Assembly (NCBI RefSeq): GCF_008710145.1 | Contig: NZ_VYKL01000026.1 | Span: 124,001-188,000, forward strand | Origin: Niallia endozanthoxylica | GTDB taxonomy: Bacteria > Bacillota > Bacilli > Bacillales > Cytobacillaceae | DNA length: 64,000 bases | Reading direction: 5' to 3' | In this document: in pieces, positions 8,754 through 17,719 of the stretch | Layout of the letters: the number at the start of each line of letters is the position of its first letter | How positions within the stretch are numbered: the stretch's first letter is position 1 | Position numbers and translations under genes: made by a program | The notes under the pieces: model-generated | What the model was told of the DNA's origin: nothing | The model's input: the letters and a program-made list of their open reading frames with translations, nothing else | Database searches by the model: none

Positions 8754-9710
8754 TTGCAGCATCCCGAGTATGAGTATTTAAATATGTGCCGTTATGTATT
8801 AGAACATGGCAACAAAAAAAGTGATAGGACAGGAACAGGAACATTTTCTGTATTTGGATATCAAATGAGGTTTGATTTACAAAAGGGTTTTCCATTATTG
8901 ACAACGAAAAGAATTCCCTTTCGCTTAGTTGCAAGTGAATTATTATGGTTTATTAAAGGTGATACAAATATCCGGTATTTGCTTAAACATAATAATCATA
9001 TCTGGAATGAATGGGCATTTAAAAATTGGGTTGAAAGTAATGAATATAAAGGTCCTGATATGACTAACTTTGGATTGCGCAGTCAAACTGACGAGTTATT
9101 TAGAGAGCAATATGAACTTGAATTGAGCCAATTTATCACCCGAATTCTTGAGGAGGATGAATTTGCCCATAAATATGGTGAATTAGGTCCTGTATATGGT
9201 AAACAGTGGCGCGCATGGGAAACTACAACAGGAGAAACGATTGATCAGTTAAAGGACTTGGTTGAACAAATTAAAACAAATCCCGATTCAAGAAGGTTGA
9301 TCCTTTCGTCATGGTCACCAGAATTTACACCGCAGATGGCACTGCCGCCTTGTCATACTTTGTTTCAATTTTATGTGTTTAATGGAAAGTTGAGCTGTCA
9401 ATTATACCAGAGGAGTGGAGATATTTTCCTTGGGATTCCCTTCAATATAGCTAGTTATGCATTATTAACTCATTTAATTGCACACGAATGCGGGCTTGAA
9501 GTCGGAGAATTTGTTCATACAATAGGTGATGCACATATTTATAGTAATCATTTAGAGCAGATTCAGACACAGCTTTCACGTGAACCAAAATCATTTCCAA
9601 TGATCCATCTTAATAAAGAAAAGCACTCATTATTTGAAATGGAAATGGAAGATATCACACTCGAAGGCTACAATCCGCATCCGGCTATAAAAGCGCCTGT
9701 TGCTGTATAA
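8754..9710 (+). CDS. thyA: Thymidylate synthase ThyA
   Basis: Makes dTMP from dUMP with methylene-tetrahydrofolate as methyl and hydride donor. 318 residues from the TTG at 8754, supported by AAAAGGAG 10 bases upstream; the longer ATG frame has no site. The nucleophile is Cys200 in [38 protein letters not shown] and DRTGTGT are also visible. The roughly 50-residue insertion near residues 85-140 marks the long (about 318-residue) ThyA class rather than the 264-residue ThyB class. It is followed by dfrA after 33 bases, a standard pair because ThyA oxidises the folate that DHFR reduces. Confidence 0.97.
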   Translation: MQHPEYEYLNMCRYVLEHGNKKSDRTGTGTFSVFGYQMRFDLQKGFPLLTTKRIPFRLVASELLWFIKGDTNIRYLLKHNNHIWNEWAFKNWVESNEYKGPDMTNFGLRSQTDELFREQYELELSQFITRILEEDEFAHKYGELGPVYGKQWRAWETTTGETIDQLKDLVEQIKTNPDSRRLILSSWSPEFTPQMALPPCHTLFQFYVFNGKLSCQLYQRSGDIFLGIPFNIASYALLTHLIAHECGLEVGEFVHTIGDAHIYSNHLEQIQTQLSREPKSFPMIHLNKEKHSLFEMEMEDITLEGYNPHPAIKAPVAV

Positions 9711-9743
9711 ATTAATCGTAAAAAGTGCGTTAGGAGGCATAAA

Positions 9744-10229
9744 ATGATTTCATTTATTGTTGCTATGGATAAGAATCGGGTAATCGGGAAGGATAATCAA
9801 CTTCCATGGCATTTGCCCGCAGATTTAAAGTTTTTTAAGCGTGTAACGATGGGTCATCCGATTATTATGGGGAGAAATACATTTGAATCGATTGGAAAGC
9901 CCTTGCCAGGCAGGGAAAATATTATCGTAACAAGAAACAAAGAATATGTTCAGGAAGGCTGTACAATTATTCACTCTATAGAAGAATTGCTTCAAATGGC
10001 CAGCCATAATAATGAAGAAGTTTTTGTTATTGGGGGTGCAGAGCTTTTTCAAGCCACGTTTCCTATGGCGGATCGCCTTTATATTACAAGGATAGAAGAA
10101 GAGTTTACCGGAGATACATATTTTCCAGAATTCAATCAATCAGATTGGGATTTAGTTTCACAGGAGAAGGGTGTAAAGGATGAAAAAAACCCATATGAAT
10201 ATTTCTTTACTATTTATGAACGTAAATAA
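9744..10229 (+). CDS. dfrA: Dihydrofolate reductase
   Basis: 161 residues, the normal length for bacterial DHFR. It reduces dihydrofolate produced by the adjacent ThyA. Visible family motifs are the opening ISFIVAMDKNRVIGKDNQLP, the substrate-binding WHLPADLKFFK, PIIMGRNTFESIG, and FVIGGAELF near residue 97. AGGAGG lies 5-6 bases before the ATG. It is probably cotranscribed with thyA and closed by the terminator that follows. Confidence 0.97.
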   Translation: MISFIVAMDKNRVIGKDNQLPWHLPADLKFFKRVTMGHPIIMGRNTFESIGKPLPGRENIIVTRNKEYVQEGCTIIHSIEELLQMASHNNEEVFVIGGAELFQATFPMADRLYITRIEEEFTGDTYFPEFNQSDWDLVSQEKGVKDEKNPYEYFFTIYERK

Positions 10230-10238
10230 ATAGTAAAG

Positions 10239-10278
10239 AAAAAAGGAAAGCAGCCTATTAGCTGGTTTCCTTTTTTTT
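10239..10278 (+). terminator. Terminator between dfrA and a convergent gene
   Basis: GGAAAGCAGC pairs with GCTGGTTTCC with one mismatch, flanked by A6 and T8. It is suited to both directions. Confidence 0.85.
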
Positions 10279-10280
10279 GC

Positions 10281-10580
10281 TTATCGAGTGATTCGAATAT
10301 AAGCCACACCATATGGAGTTAAATATGTGTGGTCAGCGTCAATGACTAAATATTCGCCAGCTGTTTTAGCATTTGCTTCCTGCATATCTTCAATTGTTAC
10401 AGAAGCGAGTTTTTGAGTTAATTGTTCTTGCGTATATGGACGCATTGGGTTTTCTTCTGAAAGAAATATCCAGTTAAACGCTTCGTCAATAGATTTAAAA
10501 TATTCTATTGCTTCAACCACATATCCATAATCCAAACCAACCATGTCTGCAACCATTTCTGCTGTTTTTAGCTTATTCAT
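10281..10580 (-). CDS. Small protein of unknown function
   Basis: 99 residues from the ATG at 10580, with GGGAGG at an 8-base spacing; the ATG at 10586 would be too close. It appears to be soluble and acidic. Residues 1-40 (KLKTAEMVADMVGLDYGYVV, then AIEYFKSIDEAFNWIF) look like a compact three-helix bundle. The rest contains RPYTQEQLTQKLASVTIEDM and a C-terminal beta-rich DADHTYLTPYGVAYIRI. I do not recognise a family. The gene is convergent with dfrA and shares its terminator. Confidence 0.6.
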   Translation of the reverse strand: MNKLKTAEMVADMVGLDYGYVVEAIEYFKSIDEAFNWIFLSEENPMRPYTQEQLTQKLASVTIEDMQEANAKTAGEYLVIDADHTYLTPYGVAYIRITR

Positions 10581-10750
10581 TTCCATATCCTCCCAATATT
10601 TACTATATTTCTATTATTTAAAATGTTTAATAGAGATAAATTATTAAAAACATTTTAGGCGTATATAACATATATATCATATATACAGCGCTTTCTTCAA
10701 CGAATTAAGACATTTTTCTTTTTTATTTAACAAAATCTCCTATAAATATT

Positions 10751-10767
10751 TGTCAAATAGGTTAACA
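10751..10767. promoter_or_regulatory. TnrA/GlnR-like box upstream of ilvA (weak)
   Basis: TGTCAAATAGGTTAACA fits the 17-base TnrA/GlnR pattern (TGTNANAWWWTNTNACA) except at two inner positions. It lies in a 330-base, very AT-rich stretch between two genes that otherwise shows no gene, and about 110 bases before the likely ilvA transcription start. Chance occurrence is possible in such AT-rich DNA. Confidence 0.3.
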
Positions 10768-10858
10768 AATACGTTATTTTACAAATATTTTTTCAAATAA
10801 CTGACAGAATTATAAATATATATTGTGAAAGGGTAATGGAAAATCTCAAAATTCATGT

Positions 10859-10864
10859 TATAAT
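10859..10864 (+). promoter_or_regulatory. Likely ilvA -10 box (TATAAT)
   Basis: A perfect TATAAT lies 47 bases before the ilvA ATG. I see no good TTGACA at 16-18 bases, so the promoter may need an activator. The overlapping AAAATCTCAAAATT only loosely resembles a CodY site. Confidence 0.45.
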
Positions 10865-10911
10865 TTACTGATTAAAAATATTAGGATATAGAATGAATTG
10901 AGGGTGAAGGT

Positions 10912-12180
10912 ATGGAACAGAAAGTAATGAAAAAGAAATGGTTGCAAGTGGAGGATATTCTCATAGCATACCAGCATCTGAAAGATATCGTTACCCATAC
11001 GCCATTGCAAAAAAACGAACGATTATCCGAAAAGTATGAGTGTAATATCTATTTAAAAAGAGAGGATTTACAGGTAGTTCGCTCATTTAAATTGCGTGGA
11101 GCGTATTATTCCATTAAAATGCTTCCGCAAGAAAAACTTGTAAACGGCGTTATATGTGCAAGTGCGGGAAACCATGCTCAGGGTGTTGCTTATGCATGCA
11201 GAAAATTAAAAATTAAAGGGAAAATTTACATGCCGACTACAACGCCAAAGCAAAAGATTAGTTCTGTAGAAATGCATGGAAGAGAATATGTTGACATTGT
11301 TTTGGCTGGAGATACTTTTGATGCTTCCTATAATCAGGCTGTTCTTTGTGCTGAAGAGGAAGGCAGAACATTTATTCATCCGTTTAATGATGAATTGGTC
11401 ATGGCGGGTCAAGGCACAATAGCGGTTGAGATTTTAAATGACTGTGAAGAAAAAATTGATTATGTATTTGGAAGTATTGGCGGCGGCGGACTGATGTCTG
11501 GAATGAGCACCTATATGAATAGTGTGTCACCGGAAACGAAAATGATTGGAATTGAGCCTGCAGGTGCACCTTCTATGAAAGTTTCTATTGATAAGCATGA
11601 AGTGACAAAGCTGGATTCAATTGACGGCTTTGTAGATGGAGCCGCAGTGGCCTGTGTGGGGGAAAAATCTTTTGCTATTTGTGAAGAATTATTGGATGAT
11701 ATCATTGTCGTTCCAGAAGGGAAAGTATGTACATCCATTTTGCAATTATATAATGAACATGCGATTGTAGCAGAACCTGCCGGTGCACTGCCTGTAGCAG
11801 CACTTGATTTTTATAAAGAGAAAATAAAAGGTAAGACCGTTGTAGTGGTTATCAGCGGCGGAAATAATGATATTGGAAGGATGCAGGATATTAAAGAAAG
11901 ATCCTTGTTATACGAGGGACTTCTTCATTATTTCATCGTGAATTTTCCACAGCGTGCAGGTGCGCTGCGTGAATTTTTAGATGAAGTCCTTGGTTCAAAT
12001 GATGATATTACCCGTTTTGAATATACGAAGAAAAATAATAAAGATAATGGACCGGCACTTGTAGGGATTGAATTGAAATATAAAGATGATTATAACGATT
12101 TAATTGATAGAATGCAGAAAAAAGGATTTACTTATACTGAAATCAATAATGACAGCACACTATTCCATTTATTAATCTAA
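10912..12180 (+). CDS. ilvA: Threonine ammonia-lyase (threonine deaminase)
   Basis: PLP enzyme converting L-threonine to 2-oxobutanoate, the first step of isoleucine synthesis. 422 residues, the B. subtilis IlvA length as I recall it. The PLP lysine is Lys60 in VRSFKLRGAY. The serine/glycine phosphate cup is FGSIGGGGLMSG, and VVVISGGNNDIGR lies near the C-terminal end of the catalytic part. Residues 340-422 form one ACT-like regulatory domain (HYFIVNFPQRAGALREFL), expected for isoleucine feedback control. The ribosome-binding site AGGGTGAAGG ends just before the ATG. No other ilv/leu genes are present in the window. Confidence 0.95.
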   Translation: MEQKVMKKKWLQVEDILIAYQHLKDIVTHTPLQKNERLSEKYECNIYLKREDLQVVRSFKLRGAYYSIKMLPQEKLVNGVICASAGNHAQGVAYACRKLKIKGKIYMPTTTPKQKISSVEMHGREYVDIVLAGDTFDASYNQAVLCAEEEGRTFIHPFNDELVMAGQGTIAVEILNDCEEKIDYVFGSIGGGGLMSGMSTYMNSVSPETKMIGIEPAGAPSMKVSIDKHEVTKLDSIDGFVDGAAVACVGEKSFAICEELLDDIIVVPEGKVCTSILQLYNEHAIVAEPAGALPVAALDFYKEKIKGKTVVVVISGGNNDIGRMQDIKERSLLYEGLLHYFIVNFPQRAGALREFLDEVLGSNDDITRFEYTKKNNKDNGPALVGIELKYKDDYNDLIDRMQKKGFTYTEINNDSTLFHLLI

Positions 12181-12353
12181 TATCAGGGCGGATAGCTTCT
12201 TATAGGATATAAAATGATGATTATCACATATTGTAAAGGTTTTATGTTTTTTGTGAAGATTACATGAAAATTTATCGTTCATTTCCCAAAATGATAGCAG
12301 TTGTAATATAATCATGTTAGTAAGACAAGTAATAACAAAGGGAGATGTATCAT

Positions 12354-12557
12354 ATGTTGTCTAATATAGGGGTTCCTGGATTAATATTAATTCTTATTCT
12401 GGCTCTTATCATTTTTGGACCGAAGAAGTTGCCTGAAATTGGACGTGCTTTTGGTCAAACATTACGTGAATTTAAAAAATCTACACGCGATCTCACAAGC
12501 GATGTAATGGATGAAGTAGAAGATGCGAAAAAGGAAGTTAAAAATGTGACAAAATAG
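12354..12557 (+). CDS. tatA: Twin-arginine translocase subunit TatA
   Basis: 67 residues from ATG 12354; AAAGGGAG is 9 bases upstream, whereas the ATG at 12345 directly abuts it. One N-terminal transmembrane helix ([17 protein letters not shown]) is followed by the conserved [20 protein letters not shown] hinge and amphipathic helix and an acidic/basic tail. TatA multimerises to form the protein-conducting element that works with TatC. It resembles the TatAy class of B. subtilis. A terminator overlaps its stop codon and separates it from tatC. Confidence 0.95.
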   Translation: MLSNIGVPGLILILILALIIFGPKKLPEIGRAFGQTLREFKKSTRDLTSDVMDEVEDAKKEVKNVTK

Positions 12558-12586
12558 GGTGTGAGATTATTCTTACACCTTTTTTC
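12555..12586 (+). terminator. Terminator between tatA and tatC
   Basis: GGTGTGAG (12558-12565) pairs with CTTACACC (12572-12579) and is followed by TTTTTT. It begins at the tatA stop codon, so partial termination could set the tatA:tatC ratio. Confidence 0.75.
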
Positions 12587-12693
12587 TTCTATTTTTAAGC
12601 ATTACTGCTAGATTAAGGAGATTGTTCAGTCTGTATTATTAACTGTTAGTGTTCATTATTTTTCGTAATAAAAGAAAAAAGCAGGGGAAGTAG

Positions 12694-13455
12694 ATGGAAG
12701 ATAAACAATTAAATGTAATAGATCATTTAGATGAATTAAGAAAAAGGCTCATTATTACAGTTGCTGCTTTTATTGTCTTTTTCATCGTTGGTTTTTTCTA
12801 TGTGGAAGAGCTATATCAGTGGATGACAAAGGATTTAGACGTAAAACTGATTGTACTGGGACCAAGTGATATCCTATGGGTTTATTTCATGATAGCTACG
12901 GTAATTGCTATTGCAGGAACGATTCCGGTATTGGCTATGCAAATTTGGCTCTTTGTAAAACCTGCCCTCAAGCCGATTGAGAGAAAGGTCTCGCTTTCAT
13001 ATGTGCCAGCATTGTTTTTCCTTTTTATTATTGGGCTGTGTTTCGGTTACTTTGTTATTTTTCCAACCATCATGGGGTTTTTAATCGAACTGGGTGGAGA
13101 TATGATGGCCACCAATTTTACAGCAGAGAAATACTTTCGTTTTATATTAACAACTACGGTACCGTTTGGGATATTATTTGAACTCCCAGTTGTTTTAATG
13201 TTTTTGACATCACTTGGGATTATTAATCCATATGTACTGGCAAAGATTCGTAAATATGCTTATTTTGTCTTAATCGTTATTGCAATCTTTATTTCACCGC
13301 CAGATTTTATGTCAGATTTTCTAGTTGCTGTTCCATTGTTATTCCTTTATGAAATCAGTGTGAATTTATCAAAGTTTGTTTATAAACGGAAATTAAAAAA
13401 GGAAAAGCAACGCGAAGCTGCATATGGCTATGATGATGAAGTGATGAATGAATAG
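12694..13455 (+). CDS. tatC: Twin-arginine translocase subunit TatC
   Basis: 253 residues with six predicted membrane helices. The N-terminal HLDELRKRL motif is the Tat signal-peptide receptor region, and the FELPVVLMFL block lies in the fourth or fifth helix region, as in the family. A basic/acidic cytosolic tail closes the protein. The gene starts 136 bases after tatA with the ribosome-binding site AGGGGAAG. TatC recognises twin-arginine precursors and partners with TatA; no obvious Tat substrate gene is adjacent. Confidence 0.95.
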   Translation: MEDKQLNVIDHLDELRKRLIITVAAFIVFFIVGFFYVEELYQWMTKDLDVKLIVLGPSDILWVYFMIATVIAIAGTIPVLAMQIWLFVKPALKPIERKVSLSYVPALFFLFIIGLCFGYFVIFPTIMGFLIELGGDMMATNFTAEKYFRFILTTTVPFGILFELPVVLMFLTSLGIINPYVLAKIRKYAYFVLIVIAIFISPPDFMSDFLVAVPLLFLYEISVNLSKFVYKRKLKKEKQREAAYGYDDEVMNE

Positions 13456-13476
13456 TAATAATGAATATGATTATTG

Positions 13477-13515
13477 AAAAAAAGTCTTTGAATCGTATGA
13501 TTTGAAGGCTTTTTT
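13477..13515 (+). terminator. Terminator of tatC
   Basis: A 16-base-pair imperfect stem (AAAAAGTCTTTGAATC with GATTTGAAGGCTTTTT) around a short loop, ending in a T-run. Confidence 0.85.
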
Positions 13516-13602
13516 ATTGGGAAAATATATTGAAGTATTATTTCCATAAAGTAAAGAATGCTTGTATAATGGATATGATGGCAGAATAAGGACGTGAATA
13601 GA

Positions 13603-14448
13603 TTGACAAACAAAATTAAAATTGTAACCGATTCTACTGTAGATCTCACACAGGAAGAACTTGATAAATACGGAATAGAAGTGGTTCCTTTAACAATAAG
13701 TATTAATGGTGAAACGTATACAGATAGAGTAGATATATCTCCTTCCGAGTTTATGGGGAAAATGAAGGTATCACAAGAATTACCTAAAAGTTCACAGCCA
13801 TCCGCAGGGGCATTTGTTGAATTGTACGACCGGCTTGGTTCACAAGGATATGAAGTGCTTTCGATTCACATGACTGGAGGAATGAGCGGAACAGCACAGT
13901 CAGCAGAAAGTGCGTCTAAAATGACCGAGACCAATGTAACAGTTGTCGATTCACGTTTTATATCGAAAGCGTTGTCATTTCAAGTGGTCGTGGCAGCAAC
14001 TATGGCTTTAGATGGAAAAGATGTACAAGCCATTTTAAATAGATTAGATGAAATACGAAATAACACGCGGCTTTTTGTCGTGGTCGACACATTGGAAAAC
14101 TTGGTTAAAGGAGGCAGAATCGGGAAAGGGAAAGCAATCATAGGATCCTTATTAAATATTAAACCGATTGCCTCATTAGAAAATGGTGAATATACACCCG
14201 TTGCAAAAGTAAGAAGTCATGCTCAAGTTGCCAAATATCTTGCAGCCCGATTTGCTGAAGATACGAAAGGAAAAATAATAAAAGGTGTAGGCCTCGTTCA
14301 TGCAGATGGATATGAGCTCGCTTCAAAAACAAAGAAAGCCATTTTTGAAACAACAGGCTTTGAGGATATTTCCATTGAAGAAACAACACCGATTGTCAGT
14401 ACCCATACAGGACCTGGAGCAATTGGTTTTATGTATTACTTTGAATAA
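13603..14448 (+). CDS. DegV family fatty-acid-binding protein (FakB-like)
   Basis: 281 residues from the TTG at 13603, chosen over the GTG at 13594 because AAGGA then has a 10-base spacing. Motifs: KIVTDSTVDLTQEEL at the start, SQPSAGAF around residue 65, SIHMTGGMSGTAQSA (the lipid-carboxylate binding Thr/Gly region), TLENLVKGGRIGKG, and HTGPGAIGFMYY at the end. DegV/FakB proteins present a bound fatty acid to the kinase FakA for acyl-phosphate synthesis. No fakA is nearby. The upstream gap holds TATAAT at 13565 without a clear -35. Confidence 0.9.
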   Translation: MTNKIKIVTDSTVDLTQEELDKYGIEVVPLTISINGETYTDRVDISPSEFMGKMKVSQELPKSSQPSAGAFVELYDRLGSQGYEVLSIHMTGGMSGTAQSAESASKMTETNVTVVDSRFISKALSFQVVVAATMALDGKDVQAILNRLDEIRNNTRLFVVVDTLENLVKGGRIGKGKAIIGSLLNIKPIASLENGEYTPVAKVRSHAQVAKYLAARFAEDTKGKIIKGVGLVHADGYELASKTKKAIFETTGFEDISIEETTPIVSTHTGPGAIGFMYYFE

Positions 14449-14487
14449 GTAACAGCACAGCATTTGATGTTTTTGTATCACCCCATC

Positions 14488-14536
14488 TTAGTTTGTTCAC
14501 ACACAACTTAGTTCGCCTGCAAACTAACGAAGTTGT
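14488..14536 (+). other. Interleaved inverted repeats (possible pseudoknot) after degV
   Basis: Two arms interleave. TTAGTTTG (14488-14495) can pair with CAAACTAA (14520-14527), and ACAACTT (14503-14509) with AAGTTGT (14530-14536), the order of an H-type pseudoknot. A competing simple hairpin is also possible. The function is unknown; it may be part of the degV 3' end. Confidence 0.35.
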
Positions 14537-14573
14537 TCCGTAAACTTGAAAAACAATTGAATTCACATCAGAG

Positions 14574-14617
14574 AAAAGTGTCAGATTCCTTATGTAACAA
14601 GGATTTGGCGCTTTTTT
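14574..14617 (+). repeat. Hairpin repeat, copy 1 (degV terminator)
   Basis: An imperfect stem of about 15 pairs built on TGTCAGATTCCTTAT, ending in a T-run. The same TGTCAGATTCCTTAT core recurs at 15659, again within a foldable arm, a CAAGG partner and a T-run. It probably terminates degV. Confidence 0.7.
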
Positions 14618-14909
14618 GATATCGGAAAGGGATTGAAAGTTCGTGATTTTAGATTATAGACTTGCAACCCTTTGTTATAGTAGGGGAGGTTGTTAAATAA
14701 CGATTACGAGACATGGATAAATATCAACCTTAGTATTTAAAAAGTGAAGGAATTGTTTGGACTTAAGCCTTACTATGTTTATGACTTTTAACAAAAACAA
14801 TAGGTTTTATGCGGGAAATTAGATTGCTAGTATGGGGTGAAGACATCAAACAGAGAAGTTATTGCGTTAGATGATTTGTAGATTAATTGATTTAGAGGAG
14901 AGTTAATCA

Positions 14910-14981
14910 TTGAATTCTTGGAGAATAACAAAATTTAATCCAGTAAATAGGGCTGCCGATGGAAGTTATCTCGAATTGTGA
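14910..14981 (+). pseudogene. Short coding remnant with a good ribosome-binding site
   Basis: A 23-codon frame from TTG 14910, preceded by GAGGAG at 9 bases, reads NSWRITKFNPVNRAADGSYL and ends at TGA. The WRIT-K-NP opening resembles the start of a larger Bacillus hypothetical family I recall only dimly, so this is likely the truncated head of a lost gene. From the DegV stop to 15088 I see no other gene, only this remnant, the repeat and the inverted repeats. Confidence 0.4.
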
Positions 14982-15088
14982 GGTTAGATCTAAAGGACTG
15001 AAACGGAGATTAGTGAGCCTATAAAACAGTCGCTTTTTTACTATGGTCAGATTGGTGGCAGATATATTACCGTAGAGGATGGGAGAAG

Positions 15089-15576
15089 TTGAATAAGAAA
15101 CTTTGGGTTTCAGTTCTAATTTTAGTAATAGTTATTGGTGGTTTTTATTCTTTTATGAAATTTAATCCACCTTTAGAAATTAGTACACTTGCTTCAAGTG
15201 AAAATCATAAATCGGTTGTTGTTGGATTAGCAATAAAGGGTTTTGTGAAGTAACAAAATTAGATGTTTCTGTTAATAACAATGAAATGCCAATGACAACA
15301 AAAGTACAGGTTAGTAATGCACTACAAGGTTTCTTTATAACGGATCATTATGATAATCAGGAATCTAAAAAATATGGATTTAAGAATAAAGAGGATATAA
15401 CTGTTAAAGCAGGTACAGCCTCTTCTTCATACTTAAAAAAATTAGATGATGGTACTGCTACTAAAGATGATGAAATTTATGGGATTAGTGTTATTCATCA
15501 TGAAGCAATATTTAAGGTACATATAAAGTATAGCTATCTTGGGATGTCATTTAATGAAACTGTGATTTTCAATTAA
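15089..15576 (+). pseudogene. Frameshifted gene for a membrane-anchored hypothetical protein
   Basis: A TTG start at 15089, with AGAGG 10 bases upstream, opens a frame beginning MNKKLWVSVLILVIVIGGFY, with one N-terminal membrane span. It continues to a stop at 15251-15253. In the -1 frame the same protein seems to go on as KGFCEVTKLDVSVNNN and runs to 15576, giving about 162 residues in all with an extracytoplasmic beta-rich domain. The switch point falls on GGGTTTT (15238-15244). One missing T in this run, or a -1 ribosomal slip, would join the halves. I do not recognise the family. Simple mutation is the more likely reading. Confidence 0.55.
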
Positions 15577-15658
15577 TAGGAATTATAACATCTATTATTG
15601 ATTAATTAACTTCAGGAGGTGCTGTTGTCTTATATGCGTTGTTTGAATACGGGCTTAT

Positions 15659-15697
15659 TGTCAGATTCCTTATACTACAAGGGGTGGACACTTTTTT
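15659..15697 (+). repeat. Hairpin repeat, copy 2
   Basis: The second copy of the TGTCAGATTCCTTAT element, 1,080 bases after the first, again followed by CAAGG, a partner arm and a seven-T run. The two copies bracket the decayed islet. The rest of the gap to 15994 holds only AT-rich DNA and the leader of the kinase gene. Confidence 0.65.
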
Positions 15698-15901
15698 TGT
15701 CAAAAGAAGGGAAGAACTAAGTTGTAAATGCTTATTTTATCAAATTTTTTTCTTATAAATCTGGTAGTCAAAACGTTATCATTTTTTTGCCTGATTTATT
15801 CATATATTGATAGGATGGTTGTTAAAGAATGATTTTCTAACTTTTTTCAGGTGATAATAGAATTTATAAAAATCATCATTTGAGAAGGAATTGTATCAAT
15901 G

Positions 15902-15910
15902 TTTGTCGAA
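15902..15910 (+). promoter_or_regulatory. Spo0A-box-like sequence before the sensor kinase
   Basis: TTTGTCGAA matches the Spo0A operator core and lies 84 bases before the kinase start. A sporulation-phase link would fit a kinase of this type, but the motif is short. Confidence 0.35.
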
Positions 15911-15994
15911 TAGCCTAAGAAAGGCACTTTTAGAAATATTCATAATAATGAATCGATACAAATAGACATGTGAAAAGGAATTGAGGACAAGCAT

Positions 15995-17611
15995 ATGACA
16001 GATTTTCTCAAAAATATATCACTGTTTAAAAAGTTACTTATTTTATCCTTTTTTATTACGTTTATGATTGTGGCGATTACCTCAGCATTTAGTTATTATC
16101 TGCAGTCTAAACAAATGGATAAGCTCTTGTCGGAACATGCCATGGATGTAGCGGTTTTATGGGGTACCACCATTGAATCTGATGATGTCGAAACGGTATT
16201 AAAAACAAAGAATGAGGGTCACGTTGATTTTATTAAACTCAAAAGAAGTCTGTCTAATTTTACGAATAAGAACAATCTGTATCTAAATAGTTTTATTGTT
16301 GACAGCAAGCTAACAAAAAAAGATGAGGTTTTTATTATTACATCTGATGAAAAACAGAAAAAGAACGGCTGGCTTTCTTTATCAAGCTATAAAGCAAATG
16401 AGAAATGGATGGAAGGCTATCAGAAGGCTGTGCAGTCAAATATGACAGCGCACAGTAAAGTATATCAGGATGATACAGGAACATGGATTACAGCTTTTTC
16501 TCCCATTATGAATGAGGAGGGGAAGATGATTGCGTTGTTCGGTGTAGATATTAACGCTGATTCAATCATAGCCGCTCAAAAGAAATATGCCTTCTTTTTA
16601 ATAGCTCTCTTTTTATTAATGACACCTTTAATATTCTTTATTTTGAAAAAAGGGTTTAATAAGGCGCTTGAGCCAGTTCATGAATTAATGAAAGGCTTTA
16701 ATGAAGTGAGTAATGGTAATTTTGATGTGAATCTTAAAGTAACGGATAATTCCGATTTGGGATTGCTCTGTGACCGTTTTAATTTTATGGTTAAACAACT
16801 GTCCATTCTAGTTGAAAAATTGCCTGCAAGTTCTGACAAAAAAGGCTCAGCAGATCAACAAAATGCATTACATAATCTAGAAGAGGTTTTTGATGAAGTG
16901 GAGAGTATTATTGAAAGCTCAAAGCTTATACGTGAATTACAGCGGGCTGAGAAAATGAATGCGATTGGGCAGTTAGCTGCATCTGTTGCACATGAAATTA
17001 GAAATCCAATGACCGTTGTTAAGGGCTTTTTGCAGATTTTCCTAGCAAAAGAACAAATGAGTGAAGAAGAGCGTATGTATATTCGTTTGATGATTGACGA
17101 AATGGACCGGGCTGAGACGATTATTAATGATTATCTTTCATTAGCAAAGCCAGATATGGAACAAACAGAAAGCATCGCCGGAAAAGAGTTGGCTGAAAAA
17201 GTTATGGACTTAATGAATTCTTATGCCATGATGTCAAAAAACATAATCATGATGACGCCTATGCTAGAAAACATCACTGTAAGAGGGATAAAAAATGAGC
17301 TTCAGCAGGTATTGATTAATATGTTAAAAAACAGCATTGAAGCAATGAAAGATGGGGGAGAATTACGTCTAAGTCTTTATCGGGAGGGTCAATTTGGAGT
17401 ATTTGAAATCACTGATACAGGAATTGGTATGACGGAAGAAGAAATGAAGCGGCTTGGGACTGCTTTTTATTCCTTAAAGGAAAAAGGAACAGGTATGGGG
17501 TTGACGGTTTGCTACCAAATTATTGAAAGAATGAAAGGTAGAATCGAAGTGGAAAGTGAAAAAGGAGTAGGAACAACGTTTAAGATTTATGTTCCCACTT
17601 GCGAAGAATAG
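15995..17611 (+). CDS. Membrane sensor histidine kinase
   Basis: 538 residues. TM1 is at about 13-35, an extracytoplasmic sensor domain (probably Cache-like) at 36-195, TM2 at about 198-218, and a HAMP-like linker to about 270. A HisKA domain has the phosphorylated His333 in SVAHEIRNPMTVVKGF. The ATPase domain shows NMLKNSIEAM (N box), DTGIGM and GTGMGLTV. The HisKA/ATPase sequence resembles the sporulation-type kinases of Bacillus (KinA/KinB class), and no response regulator is adjacent. This fits feeding into a shared Spo0F-type relay, but that is inference. A GAGGAC ribosome-binding site precedes the ATG, and a Spo0A-like box lies upstream. Confidence 0.85.
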   Translation: MTDFLKNISLFKKLLILSFFITFMIVAITSAFSYYLQSKQMDKLLSEHAMDVAVLWGTTIESDDVETVLKTKNEGHVDFIKLKRSLSNFTNKNNLYLNSFIVDSKLTKKDEVFIITSDEKQKKNGWLSLSSYKANEKWMEGYQKAVQSNMTAHSKVYQDDTGTWITAFSPIMNEEGKMIALFGVDINADSIIAAQKKYAFFLIALFLLMTPLIFFILKKGFNKALEPVHELMKGFNEVSNGNFDVNLKVTDNSDLGLLCDRFNFMVKQLSILVEKLPASSDKKGSADQQNALHNLEEVFDEVESIIESSKLIRELQRAEKMNAIGQLAASVAHEIRNPMTVVKGFLQIFLAKEQMSEEERMYIRLMIDEMDRAETIINDYLSLAKPDMEQTESIAGKELAEKVMDLMNSYAMMSKNIIMMTPMLENITVRGIKNELQQVLINMLKNSIEAMKDGGELRLSLYREGQFGVFEITDTGIGMTEEEMKRLGTAFYSLKEKGTGMGLTVCYQIIERMKGRIEVESEKGVGTTFKIYVPTCEE

Positions 17612-17719
17612 GACTTTGTTTAAGGGTTTTCACCAATTGGACAATCATTTTTCTTTGTGTACTCATTAAATTTTGTTAAAATAATAATAATTGAGAATCT
17701 TTCAAACGGGGGTTGCAAA

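Noticed and set aside
10281..10580. UBA-like N-terminal domain in the 99-residue protein
   Set aside because: Only a loose helical resemblance; no conserved glycine-phenylalanine loop.
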